A program made the translations under genes and the position numbers. From contig NZ_CP042288.1 of NCBI RefSeq assembly GCF_022559625.1, positions 644,409-708,408 on the forward strand: a DNA stretch of 64,000 nt, given 5' to 3'. Origin of the DNA: Aquisalinus flavus. Lineage in GTDB: Bacteria > Pseudomonadota > Alphaproteobacteria > Caulobacterales > Parvularculaceae. The notes beneath the pieces were generated by a model that was not told where the DNA came from, did not search any database, and saw nothing but the letters and a program-made list of their open reading frames with translations. Numbering within the stretch: the stretch's first letter is position 1; each line of letters opens with the position of its first letter. Below, in pieces: positions 1 through 8,794 of this stretch.

Positions 1-380
1 CCACGTTCCGGCGAGGAGACGATGCCGCCGTCAATCGTCGTGCGGTTATAGGTCGGGTTGAGACCGCGGATGACCGGAAAACGGGCTTCGGCCTGGTCGT
101 TTTGTACGGCAACGCCGCTGATACGGCGGATGACGGCGGCGGTGTTCAGATCTGGCAGGCGGCCGATATCGTCCTGCACGCTGGCATCGACGATGTTTTC
201 CGCTTCGCGTTTGACATCCAGAGAGCGCTTCAGGGACAGGGCCTGACCGGTAACGACGATGACTTCATCTTCGGTGAGCTCATCCTGTGCCGAGGCAAAA
301 GATATCGTCAGTGTGCCTATGGCAACGGTGCTGGCCAGCAGTGATTTCAAAGAGATTCGGGAGTGAAACAGTGATTGCAT
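1..380 (-). CDS. TonB-dependent receptor, N-terminal part (runs off window)
   Basis: Reading the minus strand from an ATG at 380 gives 126 open codons to the window edge. The N-terminus is a Sec signal peptide (MQSLFHSRIS, a hydrophobic stretch, cleavage near SFASA|QDE). A TonB-box-like DEVIVVTG follows, then a plug domain with DIGRLPDLNTAAVIRRISGV and a PVIRGLNPTYNRTTIDGG segment, the usual plug signature of Caulobacter-type outer-membrane receptors. The start is supported by a GAGGGG Shine-Dalgarno (SD) sequence just upstream. It is divergent from the mraZ operon. The barrel and therefore the substrate class are not in the window. Family assignment is secure; substrate is unknown. Confidence 0.9.
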   Translation of the reverse strand, partial: MQSLFHSRISLKSLLASTVAIGTLTISFASAQDELTEDEVIVVTGQALSLKRSLDVKREAENIVDASVQDDIGRLPDLNTAAVIRRISGVAVQNDQAEARFPVIRGLNPTYNRTTIDGGIVSSPER

Positions 381-844
381 CTTAAAACCCCTCAAGGTGC
401 ATGTGGATGAATGGGACGTGTCCGGCACCCAGAAAGGCAGTGTGACATCGAGATGTAGGTCTCATGACAATATTGCTGCACTTCATGAAACATCGTGTAA
501 GGAGTAATATTCTGCAAGCGATCGAAGGCCTTTAGCCGATGCGCGGGATTTCGTGAAGCTTTTGATGCAGGGCTGTATTGGCGGGAGGGTTCCTGCTCTG
601 GTTGCAGCAGGCAGCGCCATTGCGGCAGGCGCGTCGCCAATCTCTTCCATGGACCGATCGAATTGCGGGTGAAGTAAATAAATGCCGATGTTCACTATTT
701 GTTCTTTGGAAGAAGGTCCGGCAAGCAGTAAAGATATTGCTAACCATCAATTCCCATGATATCCCATAACTTTCATAAAGTGCGGAAAGCCCGTTCGGGG
801 CTGCCGGTTTGCGAACCGGGCTGGGATAGAAGGGTTTCTCATCT
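381..844. other. Intergenic region between divergent TonB receptor and mraZ
   Basis: This 464-bp gap must carry the promoters for the minus-strand receptor and for the dcw cluster. It is more AT-rich than its surroundings. I see no convincing gene; the short open frames here lack SD sequences and domain-like composition. A short inverted repeat (CCTGCT at 592-597, AGCAGG at 606-611) is present. I could not identify the tandem TGGGN boxes known to bind MraZ in other bacteria, nor a clear -35/-10 pair. Confidence 0.5.
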
Positions 845-1396
845 ATGGCATTGGCCACGGAGATTGCTGGCGAGGCAAGGAGTGCAGGGGAGGTCCAGTT
901 CCTCGGTACCTTCACCAACAAGCTCGACTCCAAGGGCCGCCTCTCCGTGCCTGCCGATTTCCGCAAGATGCTGCTCGGCGCCAATCCCGATTTTGACGGC
1001 TTCATCTGTGCACGGTCGCTGACCCGTCCCGTGCTCGAATGCGGCGGGCCGGCGCTACTCGACCATTTCATGCGTCAGGTCTCTTCCATCGATGAATTCG
1101 ACGAGGACCGAGAATTGATCGAGGAAGCCTTTCTCGCCAGCTCGCAGCGCCTGTTCTTTGACGAGACAGGCCGCGTGTCGATGCCGGCGGAGATGCGCGA
1201 GCATTGCGGGCTGACCACCCATGCGACGCTGGTCGGCCGCCGCGGCATTTTCCAGATCTGGCATCCCGATGCCTACAAGCAGCGCATGGACAAGCTCGGC
1301 GGCGTCATTGCGCGCCATAGCGAGACCATGCGTGCCCGCACTCTCCCCAGCATGGAGAAGGCCAGGCAGGAGAAGGGAGGGCGCCGTGACGGATAA
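845..1396 (+). CDS. mraZ: Transcriptional regulator MraZ
   Basis: This 183-aa protein of the MraZ/AbrB-fold family is a DNA-binding repressor of the division and cell-wall cluster it heads. Two MraZ repeats are visible: FLGTFTNKLDSKGRLSVP near residues 19-36 and FDETGRVSMPAEMREHCGL near residues 95-113. It is slightly longer than the ~145-150 aa typical of the family because of a short N-terminal extension (ALATEIAGEARSAGE) and a basic C-terminal tail. The ATG at 845 is preceded by AGAAGGG. It is first in the cluster and overlaps rsmH by 11 bases, so the two are probably translationally coupled. Confidence 0.95.
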   Translation: MALATEIAGEARSAGEVQFLGTFTNKLDSKGRLSVPADFRKMLLGANPDFDGFICARSLTRPVLECGGPALLDHFMRQVSSIDEFDEDRELIEEAFLASSQRLFFDETGRVSMPAEMREHCGLTTHATLVGRRGIFQIWHPDAYKQRMDKLGGVIARHSETMRARTLPSMEKARQEKGGRRDG

Positions 1397-2447
1397 GCGA
1401 CCGGATGATCTGCAGGACGACCATTCCCGCACATTCGGTCATGTGCCGGTCATGGGCCGCCAGGCCGTCGACGCCCTCGCGCCGGTCGATGGCGGGGTCT
1501 ATGTCGATGCGACCATGGGCGGCGGCGGCTATTCCCGCATGATCCTCGGGCGCGCCGGCTGCACGGTCGTTGGTTTCGACCGCGATCCCGTGGCAATCGA
1601 GCGCGCGCAGGCCTGGTCCGGCGCCTATGCCGGCCGCATGGTGCTGGCACCCCATCCGTTCGACCGGCTCGAAGACGTGCTGCGCGAACTTGGCGTCGAG
1701 GCTGTCGACGGCATCGTCTTCGACCTCGGCGTTTCGTCCGTCCAGCTTGATGAGGCGGAGCGCGGCTTTTCCTTTGCCAAGGACGGACCCTTGAACATGC
1801 GCATGGATTCATCGACCGATCAGTCGGCTGAGGATCTCGTCAATCATGCCAGCGAGAAGGACCTCGCCGACATTCTCTATATCTATGGCGAGGAAAAGAA
1901 GTCCCGCGCCATCGCCCGCGCCATTGTCCGCGAGCGCGAGAAGGCGCCGATCACCCGCACGCTGCAACTGGCGGACATCATCGCCGGTGCCGTCGGCCCG
2001 CGCGGCAAGGAGAAGATCCATCCCGCGACCCGCGCCTTCCAGGCGATCCGCATCTTCATCAATGACGAGCTGGGCCAGCTGGTGCGCGGGCTGATCGCCG
2101 CCGAGGCGATGCTGAAACCCGCTGCGCGTCTCGTCGTCGTAACCTTCCACTCGCTGGAAGACCGTATCGTCAAGCGCTTCCTGGCCATGCGGGCCGGCAA
2201 GCAGGGTGCCGGCTCACGTCACATGCCGCTACCCGACGACGCCGACGCGCCGACCTTCACGCTTCTTTATGGCAAGGCGGTCGATGCCGATGAGGAAGAA
2301 GTCGCCGCCAATCCGCGCGCCCGGTCCGCGCGCCTGCGCGCCGGTATCCGCACTGGCGCTCCGGCGCAAGCCGCCGATGAAGAATTCCTGTCGCGTATCG
2401 GGCTGCCGCGCCCGACCTTTTCCCATGCCCTGAAATCCTGGAGTTGA
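1386..2447 (+). CDS. rsmH: 16S rRNA (cytosine(1402)-N4)-methyltransferase RsmH (MraW)
   Basis: This is an SAM-dependent methyltransferase that modifies C1402 of 16S rRNA. The GTG at 1386 starts a 353-aa protein; an upstream extension of the same frame would only overlap mraZ. Visible family motifs are HVPVM near residue 19, the SAM-binding VDATMGGGGYS at 40-50, FDLGVSSVQLDEAERGFSF near 115-133, and VTFHSLEDRIVKRFL in the C-terminal half. It overlaps the mraZ end by 11 bases and is followed three bases later by ftsL, the standard dcw order. Confidence 0.95.
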   Translation: MTDKRPDDLQDDHSRTFGHVPVMGRQAVDALAPVDGGVYVDATMGGGGYSRMILGRAGCTVVGFDRDPVAIERAQAWSGAYAGRMVLAPHPFDRLEDVLRELGVEAVDGIVFDLGVSSVQLDEAERGFSFAKDGPLNMRMDSSTDQSAEDLVNHASEKDLADILYIYGEEKKSRAIARAIVREREKAPITRTLQLADIIAGAVGPRGKEKIHPATRAFQAIRIFINDELGQLVRGLIAAEAMLKPAARLVVVTFHSLEDRIVKRFLAMRAGKQGAGSRHMPLPDDADAPTFTLLYGKAVDADEEEVAANPRARSARLRAGIRTGAPAQAADEEFLSRIGLPRPTFSHALKSWS

Positions 2448-2450
2448 GAC

Positions 2451-2834
2451 ATGCTGCGTATTTCCACGCTTTTCTTCTGCCTGCTGCTGGCCGCGGCCGC
2501 CGTCGGCCGCTACAAGGCCGAGGCCAATGTCAGGGCCGACAAGGCGGAGATCAGGGCGATAGAGAGCCAGATCGCTGCCGAAGAGCAGAAGATCAGTGAG
2601 CTGAAGCTGCAGGTCGAGGTGCTTGAATCAGGCCCGCGCCTGGCGCAGCTTGCCTCACACCGGCTCGACCTCGTGCCGGCCCGCTCGGCCCAACTCGCCG
2701 ATGCCCGCCAATTCGCCATGCTGATCGAGGCCGGCGACGCCGCTACCATCGCACCACGCCGCCGCGACAATGGCGACTTCATCATCAATGCAATCGCGAT
2801 GGCCGATTTCGGTCAGCCCGAGCAGCAACAGTAG
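2451..2834 (+). CDS. ftsL: Cell division protein FtsL
   Basis: A 127-aa bitopic inner-membrane protein. It has one N-terminal transmembrane helix (residues ~3-18, LRISTLFFCLLLAAAAVG), then a charged coiled-coil-prone segment (~25-62, rich in A/E/K/I/L heptads), then a conserved-type LAQLASHRLDLVPARSAQL region. FtsL partners with FtsQ and a FtsB-like protein in the divisome. Sequence conservation in this family is poor, so the call rests on topology, size and its place between rsmH and ftsI. Confidence 0.85.
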   Translation: MLRISTLFFCLLLAAAAVGRYKAEANVRADKAEIRAIESQIAAEEQKISELKLQVEVLESGPRLAQLASHRLDLVPARSAQLADARQFAMLIEAGDAATIAPRRRDNGDFIINAIAMADFGQPEQQQ

Positions 2835-2845
2835 AGGGCGGTTAG

Positions 2846-4714
2846 GTGCTGGCGTGGCTGACAGGACGGCGTAGCAAGACGGCGAAAGCCGGCATCATCT
2901 TCGATGGCTCGCTGCCGGAGATGCCGGTCGAGCCGTGCCTGCCCATTTCCAGCCGCACGACACTCCTCGGCCGCGAGGCCGGCCGCGCCCGCCAGCTTCA
3001 GGGGCGCATCTGGCTGTGCCTGTCCGTCTTTGTCCTGGTCTTTTCAGGCCTCGCCCTGCGCCTTGCCAGTATCACCCTGGTCAACGGAGCGCCGGACAAG
3101 GTGATGGTCGCGACCCGCGCCATCGTCGAGCCGGGTGAACGGCCCGAGATTACCGACCGCAATGGCGTCTCCCTCGCGCTGAACCGTACCGTCACCGGCC
3201 TTGCCATCGACACGAGGAATGTCTGGGACGCGATGGAAACGGCTCAAGGGATCGCCAGCGTCTTCCCGCAAGTCGACCCGGTCGCGCTCGCCCGCCGGAT
3301 CGAGGACAAGAAATACATCATCCTGCGCAATGAATTGACCGCCGAGGAGCAGCGGACCATCCTCACACTGGGCTTGCCCGGCGTGACTTTCCCGGAAACG
3401 ACCAAGCGCGTCTATCCGCAGGGCACGCTCGCAGCCCATGCCGCGGGCTATACGATTGCCGGGCGGGGCGGTGTCGCCGGTCTCGAATTTGTAGCCGATG
3501 ATCATGCCGGCGAAGGCGTGCTCGCGTCCTCCATTGACGTTCGTGCGCAGCAGATCCTCGAAGAGGAAATCCGTGCCGGGATGGAACGCTTCCAGGTCGA
3601 CAGCGCCTGGGGCGTGATCATGAAGGCAAAGACCGGCGAGGTCGTCGCGATTGCCTCGATGCCGTCCTTCAACCCGAACGAGGTCAATGACTCGCCCGCC
3701 GACCACTGGCGCAACCGCGCCATGCAGGACCGCTACGAGCTCGGCTCCGCCTTCAAGGTGATCACGGCGGCGAGCGTGATCGAGGAGGGGATCGCCTCGC
3801 CTGAGACGCTCTATGACGCGCGCATGCCGCTGAAGGTCTATGACCGCACGATCTACGATTATCATCCGCGCCGTGAAATCATGAGCCTGTCGAGGGTCAT
3901 TCAGCATTCGTCGAATATCGGGATTGCCCGCGCCGCGCTCGATCTTGGCCGCGACAAACAGAAAGAATACTTCGCCGCCCTCGGCCTGACCGAAGCGGTG
4001 AAGACCGAGCTGCCGGAAACGCGAGACCCTGACCTGCCGCTGCGTTGGGGGCCGGTCGAGACCGCAACGATTTCCTATGGCCACGGCATTGCCGTCACGC
4101 CGATGCAGCTTACCGCAGCAGTCAGTGCCGTCGTCAATGGCGGCATTTATCGCACGCCGACCTTCCTGAAGGTGGAGGATCAGACCGGCGCAAGCCGCGA
4201 GGGCCGCCGGGTGTTTTCGCTGGAGACATCCGCCAAGATGCGCCTGATCATGCGCCAGGTCATCACCGACGGCACGTCGTCCAAGGCAGAAGCGCCGGGC
4301 TATTATCCCATCGGCAAGACGGCGACCGCCGACAAGCCGGGCATTGGCGGCTACCGCGACAACGCCCGCATCTCGTCCTTTGTGGGCGCGTTCCCCGGCT
4401 ATGACCCGGAATATGTCATCCTCGTCTCCTTCGACGAGCCCCACGGCATCAAGGCGACCTATGGGTACGCGACCGCAGGCTGGGTCGCTGCGCCGGTGTT
4501 CGGCAATATCGTCGCCCGGATGGGCCCGGTGCTGGGCATCGCCCCCGCCCATGACGATCTTGCCTTTGCCCAATTCATGGCGGGTTTGCGCGCTAGCGAG
4601 AAGGTCACCCTTGCCTTGAACGATCAGATCGATGCGAGCGACACAGCCTCGCTGGCGGTTGGCGACGAGATGGATGATGTGGCAAGGCTGCTGGCAAAGG
4701 AGCTTGGCCCATGA
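2846..4714 (+). CDS. ftsI: Peptidoglycan DD-transpeptidase FtsI (PBP3)
   Basis: This 622-aa class B penicillin-binding protein cross-links septal peptidoglycan. It begins with GTG behind a GAGGG SD. One membrane anchor lies near residues 53-75. A PBP dimerisation domain follows (RPEITDRNGVSLALN). In the transpeptidase domain, S301-A-F-K304 is the SxxK acylation motif (ELGSAFK) and S355-S356-N357 is the SxN motif. The third motif reads K491-T492-A493-T494 rather than KTGT, an unusual substitution. The end overlaps murE by four bases (ATGA). Confidence 0.95.
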   Translation: MLAWLTGRRSKTAKAGIIFDGSLPEMPVEPCLPISSRTTLLGREAGRARQLQGRIWLCLSVFVLVFSGLALRLASITLVNGAPDKVMVATRAIVEPGERPEITDRNGVSLALNRTVTGLAIDTRNVWDAMETAQGIASVFPQVDPVALARRIEDKKYIILRNELTAEEQRTILTLGLPGVTFPETTKRVYPQGTLAAHAAGYTIAGRGGVAGLEFVADDHAGEGVLASSIDVRAQQILEEEIRAGMERFQVDSAWGVIMKAKTGEVVAIASMPSFNPNEVNDSPADHWRNRAMQDRYELGSAFKVITAASVIEEGIASPETLYDARMPLKVYDRTIYDYHPRREIMSLSRVIQHSSNIGIARAALDLGRDKQKEYFAALGLTEAVKTELPETRDPDLPLRWGPVETATISYGHGIAVTPMQLTAAVSAVVNGGIYRTPTFLKVEDQTGASREGRRVFSLETSAKMRLIMRQVITDGTSSKAEAPGYYPIGKTATADKPGIGGYRDNARISSFVGAFPGYDPEYVILVSFDEPHGIKATYGYATAGWVAAPVFGNIVARMGPVLGIAPAHDDLAFAQFMAGLRASEKVTLALNDQIDASDTASLAVGDEMDDVARLLAKELGP

Positions 4715-6189
4715 CGACGACACCGATGAAACTCTCCGCCCTGACCGGCCGCACCGGTCTCGGCCAGGACCCCGAAATTACCGGCATGACCGCCGACAGC
4801 CGCGCGGTGCAGCCGGGCTTTCTGTTTGCTGCCCTGCCGGGCACGAAGATGGATGGCGCCGACTTCATTCCGCAGGCGGAGGAGGCGGGGGCCTTCGCCG
4901 TGCTCGGCCTGCCGGGCACAAAGGCCAATGTGCCGGTGATCGAAAGCGACAATCCGCGCCTCGCGCTGGCGCAGTATGCCGCGAAACTCCACCCCGGCCA
5001 GCCGGCGCTGGTTGCCGGCGTGACCGGCACGAATGGCAAGACGTCCATTGCCCGGTTCTGCCAGCAGCTCTGGGGTATGCTTGGCCACAAGGCAGGTTCG
5101 CTCGGCACGCTCGGCGCTTATGCGGCGGGCTATGAATACACGCTGCGCCACACGACGCCGGACCCGGTTGAAATCCATCAGGTGCTGTCGACCATGGCGA
5201 CGCTCGGCACGAGCCATCTGGCGATGGAGGTTTCGAGCCATGGCCTGTCGCAATACCGCGCCGACGGGGTGAAATTCTCGCTCGCCGCCTTTACCAACAT
5301 CACCCAGGACCATCTCGATTATCACCCCGATTTCGACGACTATTTCAACGCCAAGAAACGTCTGTTCACCGAGCTTCTGCCGGAAGGCGGCACGGCGGTC
5401 GTCAATGTCGATGGCGCCGGGTCCGAGGAGATGGGCCGCGCGATCGCCAAGGCCGGCCGCATATTGTTTTCGGTCGGTCGCAAGGGCGCGGATATCCGCC
5501 TGATCGAGACCGCGCCATTGCCCGATGGCACCTCGCTGTCGCTGGAGGCCGGCGATACGCGCTATGACCTGCACCTGCCGCTGATCGGCTATTTCCAGGC
5601 GGAGAACGCGCTCGTCGCTGCCGGGCTGGTCATCGCCTCCGGCCACGATATCGGCCGGGTCATGCCGTTGCTGGAAAAGCTGGACGGCGCGCCGGGCCGC
5701 ATGCAGCTCGCCGACGAGCTTGAATTCGCTGATGGCAAGGCGGGTGTCTATGTCGATTTTGCCCATACGCCGGATGCGATCGAGACCGCGCTGAAGGCGA
5801 TCCGCCCTCACGCCGAAAACCGCATCATCATCATCCTCGGCGCCGGCGGCGACCGCGACAATCGCAAGCGCCCGCTGATGGGCAAGGCCGCGGCCGCTGG
5901 TGCCGACAAGGTTATCGTCACCGACGACAATCCGCGCACAGAAGACCCGGCAGCGATCCGCCGTCAGGTCATGGAAGGATGCCCGGACGCCGAAGAAATA
6001 GGCGGTCGCGAGGCCGCCATCATGGCGGGCCTGAAGGAGTTGAGGGCGGGCGATGTCCTGCTGATCGCTGGCAAGGGGCACGAGTCGGGACAGACCGTGG
6101 GGACGGTCACGCACCCGTTCAACGACCGTGAGGTCGCGCAAAGGCTGGTGGGACAGCTGAAATCTCAAAACGATCAGGATGGGGCCTGA
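4711..6189 (+). CDS. murE: UDP-MurNAc-tripeptide synthetase, meso-DAP type (MurE)
   Basis: This 492-aa Mur ligase adds meso-diaminopimelate to UDP-MurNAc-L-Ala-D-Glu in the cytoplasm. It shows the ATP loop GVTGTNGKTSIARF, AMEVSSHGLSQ, NITQDHLDYHPDFDDYFNAKKRLF with the carbamylatable lysine, and GRMQL. The DDNPRTEDP motif is the established signature of meso-DAP rather than lysine specificity, consistent with a Gram-negative wall. It overlaps ftsI by four bases and its stop overlaps the region of the murF start. Confidence 0.97.
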   Translation: MTTTPMKLSALTGRTGLGQDPEITGMTADSRAVQPGFLFAALPGTKMDGADFIPQAEEAGAFAVLGLPGTKANVPVIESDNPRLALAQYAAKLHPGQPALVAGVTGTNGKTSIARFCQQLWGMLGHKAGSLGTLGAYAAGYEYTLRHTTPDPVEIHQVLSTMATLGTSHLAMEVSSHGLSQYRADGVKFSLAAFTNITQDHLDYHPDFDDYFNAKKRLFTELLPEGGTAVVNVDGAGSEEMGRAIAKAGRILFSVGRKGADIRLIETAPLPDGTSLSLEAGDTRYDLHLPLIGYFQAENALVAAGLVIASGHDIGRVMPLLEKLDGAPGRMQLADELEFADGKAGVYVDFAHTPDAIETALKAIRPHAENRIIIILGAGGDRDNRKRPLMGKAAAAGADKVIVTDDNPRTEDPAAIRRQVMEGCPDAEEIGGREAAIMAGLKELRAGDVLLIAGKGHESGQTVGTVTHPFNDREVAQRLVGQLKSQNDQDGA

Positions 6190-6209
6190 TGGACAAAGGA
6201 GCTTGGGAG

Positions 6210-7664
6210 ATGAGTACTCTATGGAATGCCTATGAGGCTGCCGCTGCGACCGGGGGTGCCCTGTGCGCCCGCGGCGATCTCGGCGGCAATGACGAGATCC
6301 TGCCGGAAGAAAGCTGGATCGCGTCGGGCCTGTCGATCGACACCCGTACGATCCGAAAAGGCGATATCTTCGTCGCGCTGAAGGCCGCCCGTGATGGCCA
6401 CGACTTCGTGCGCAACGCGTTCAAGGCCGGGGCCTCCGCCGCGCTCGTCTCCCGCGCGCCGGAAGACACGCCTGATGGTGCACCGCTGCTGCTGGTTCAG
6501 GACACCCAGAAAGGGCTGGAGGCGCTCGCCGCCGCCGCCCGCGACCGCTGCTTCGGCAAGCTGATCGGCGTCACCGGCTCGGCGGGCAAGACCTCGACCA
6601 AGGAAATGCTCCGCACCATGCTGATGGGGCAGGGCAAGGTTCACGCCGCAGAGAAGAGCTACAACAATCACTGGGGCGTGCCGCTGACGCTGGCCGCGCT
6701 CCAGCCGGACACCGATTTTGGCGTCTTCGAGATCGGCATGAACCATGCAGGCGAGATCACGCCGCTGACCAGTCTCGTGCGTCCGCATGTCGCCATCGTC
6801 ACCACGGTCGCCGCGGCGCATCTGGAATTCTTCGACTCGGTCGCGGGCATTGCCGAGGCGAAGGCGGAAATCATCCTTGGTCTGCGCAAGGGCGGCACGG
6901 CGGTGCTGCCGCTCGACAATGAGCATTTTGCAATCCTCGCGAAGCAGGTTAGCGATATTAATCAGTATGGGCGGGAGATTAAAACGATAACATTCGGTAG
7001 GGCCGAGGGGGCCGACCTGCGCATGCTGGACTATACAGCCACAACACAGGGGCGTGGCACCATCACCGCTGCAATCTTCGGCGAACGGAGGAGTTTCACC
7101 ATCGGCCTCGCCGGGGAGCATCAGGCGATGAACGCCCTTGCCGCGCTCGGCGCGGTAAAGGCTGCGGGCGGCGACCTCGCTCTTGCGATGGAAGCGATCG
7201 CCGGTCACCGCCCGGTCGGGGGCCGCGGCAAGCCGCTCGACCTGAAACTCGACGGCAAGTCCGTCACGCTGCTCGATGAAAGCTACAATGCCAACCCGGC
7301 CTCCATGGCCGCGGCAATCCATGTGCTTGCCTCATGGCAGGGCGCGCAGAAGATCGCGGTCCTCGGCGAGATGCGCGAGCTCGGCGACAATGGCCCGATG
7401 CTGCATGCCGGTCTCGGCCCGCTGCTGGCAAAGGCCGGCGTGACCCGCGTCTTTGCCGCCGGTACGCTGATGAAGCCGATGTTCGACGGCCTGCCGGGTG
7501 CGATGCAAGGCAAATGGGCCGAAACCGCCGCCGATCTCGTTGACAATGTCGCCGCTGACGCCGAAGACGGCGCCGTCATCATGGCCAAGGGCTCCAATGC
7601 CTCCCGCGTTTCCGCCTTCGTCGAGGCGCTGACCGAGCGGGCAGGGGGAGTGCATCAGGAATAA
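6210..7664 (+). CDS. murF: UDP-MurNAc-tripeptide:D-Ala-D-Ala ligase (MurF)
   Basis: MurF adds D-Ala-D-Ala to the UDP-MurNAc tripeptide. Motifs: SIDTRTI and GDIFVALKA in the N-terminal domain, ATP loop [24 protein letters not shown], and [12 protein letters not shown] choose the ATG at 6210 because AAAGGAG (6195-6201) sits eight bases upstream. An in-frame ATG at 6189 (seven more residues, overlapping the murE stop) is the alternative. A short stretch near 6950-7000 uses codons (ATT, ATA, AGG, AAA) unlike the rest of the gene. Confidence 0.96.
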   Translation: MSTLWNAYEAAAATGGALCARGDLGGNDEILPEESWIASGLSIDTRTIRKGDIFVALKAARDGHDFVRNAFKAGASAALVSRAPEDTPDGAPLLLVQDTQKGLEALAAAARDRCFGKLIGVTGSAGKTSTKEMLRTMLMGQGKVHAAEKSYNNHWGVPLTLAALQPDTDFGVFEIGMNHAGEITPLTSLVRPHVAIVTTVAAAHLEFFDSVAGIAEAKAEIILGLRKGGTAVLPLDNEHFAILAKQVSDINQYGREIKTITFGRAEGADLRMLDYTATTQGRGTITAAIFGERRSFTIGLAGEHQAMNALAALGAVKAAGGDLALAMEAIAGHRPVGGRGKPLDLKLDGKSVTLLDESYNANPASMAAAIHVLASWQGAQKIAVLGEMRELGDNGPMLHAGLGPLLAKAGVTRVFAAGTLMKPMFDGLPGAMQGKWAETAADLVDNVAADAEDGAVIMAKGSNASRVSAFVEALTERAGGVHQE

Positions 7665-7666
7665 TC

Positions 7667-8773
7667 ATGCTTTATCACATCTTCTTCCCTCTCGCAGACG
7701 CGATCCCGATCTTCAACGTCTTCCGCTATCTGACGTTCCGCATGGGTGGCGCGATCATGACGGCGCTGATCATCTGCTTCATCATCGGCCCCTCGCTGAT
7801 CCGCTGGATGCGCGCCCGCCAGGGCAAGGGCCAGCCGATCCGCGCCGACGGCCCGCAGACCCATATCGTCGAGAAGGCCGGCACACCGACCATGGGCGGT
7901 GTCCTGATCCTGATCTCGCTGATCGTCTCCGTCCTGCTCTGGGCCCGGCTCGACAACCCCTATGTCTGGGTCGTCCTCGGCGTCACAGCTGCCTATGGCC
8001 TGCTCGGCTTCGTCGATGACTATCTGAAGGTGAAGAAGCAGAACACGGCGGGCGTGCTCAGCCAGGGCAAGCTGGTCGTGCAGTTCGCGGTCGCGCTGAT
8101 CGCGGGCTATATCTGCATGAAGGTGCTCGGTGCGTCTCCGGAGGTTGACCCTGCAACGGCGAGCTCCGTGCCTCTGCCCTTCTTCAAGGATCTCCTCATC
8201 CCGCTCGGCTTCATGTTCGTGCCTTTCGCGGCTTTCGTGATCGTCGGCGCGTCGAACACGGTGAACCTGACCGACGGTCTCGACGGCCTCGCCATCGTCC
8301 CTGTGATGATCGCGTCGGCCAGCTACATGTTCATCGTCTATCTGACCGGCAACGCGATCTATGCGGAATACCTGCAGATCATCTTCGTGCCCGGCGTCGG
8401 CGAACTGGCCATTGTCTGCGGCGCGATCATCGGGGCGGGGCTCGGCTTCCTCTGGTTCAACGCGCCGCCGGCCATGATCTTCATGGGCGATACCGGCTCG
8501 CTGTCGCTGGGCGGGGCCATCGGCGCAACCGCTGTTGCAGCCAAGCACGAGATCGTGCTCGCCATCATCGGCGGCCTGTTCGTGCTCGAGGGCCTGTCGG
8601 TCATGATCCAGGTCGCCTCGTTCAAGCTGACCGGCAAGCGCGTCTTCCGCATGGCGCCGATCCATCACCATTTCGAGCAAATGGGCTGGAAGGAGCCGAC
8701 CATCGTGATCCGCTTCTGGATCATTTCGGTCATCCTCGCGCTCATCGGCTTGTCGACCCTTAAACTGCGTTAG
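7667..8773 (+). CDS. mraY: Phospho-N-acetylmuramoyl-pentapeptide-transferase MraY
   Basis: This 368-aa polytopic inner-membrane enzyme makes lipid I from UDP-MurNAc-pentapeptide and undecaprenyl phosphate. About ten hydrophobic segments are visible. Family motifs are GTPTMGG (GxPTMGG), the aspartate pair in [14 protein letters not shown], the [10 protein letters not shown] loop, [12 protein letters not shown], and the histidine-rich [15 protein letters not shown] near the C-terminus. Length matches the family. It starts two bases after the murF stop with a CAGGA SD. Confidence 0.98.
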   Translation: MLYHIFFPLADAIPIFNVFRYLTFRMGGAIMTALIICFIIGPSLIRWMRARQGKGQPIRADGPQTHIVEKAGTPTMGGVLILISLIVSVLLWARLDNPYVWVVLGVTAAYGLLGFVDDYLKVKKQNTAGVLSQGKLVVQFAVALIAGYICMKVLGASPEVDPATASSVPLPFFKDLLIPLGFMFVPFAAFVIVGASNTVNLTDGLDGLAIVPVMIASASYMFIVYLTGNAIYAEYLQIIFVPGVGELAIVCGAIIGAGLGFLWFNAPPAMIFMGDTGSLSLGGAIGATAVAAKHEIVLAIIGGLFVLEGLSVMIQVASFKLTGKRVFRMAPIHHHFEQMGWKEPTIVIRFWIISVILALIGLSTLKLR

Positions 8774-8794
8774 TCCCGGGAGTAATTCGTCCAG

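Noticed and set aside
381-844. MraZ-binding tandem TGGGN boxes upstream of mraZ
   Set aside because: Isolated TGGG words occur but not as regularly spaced direct repeats near the start.
532-1071. Minus-strand 179-codon frame upstream of and into mraZ
   Set aside because: No SD, no domain features, and it overlaps the conserved mraZ coding region.
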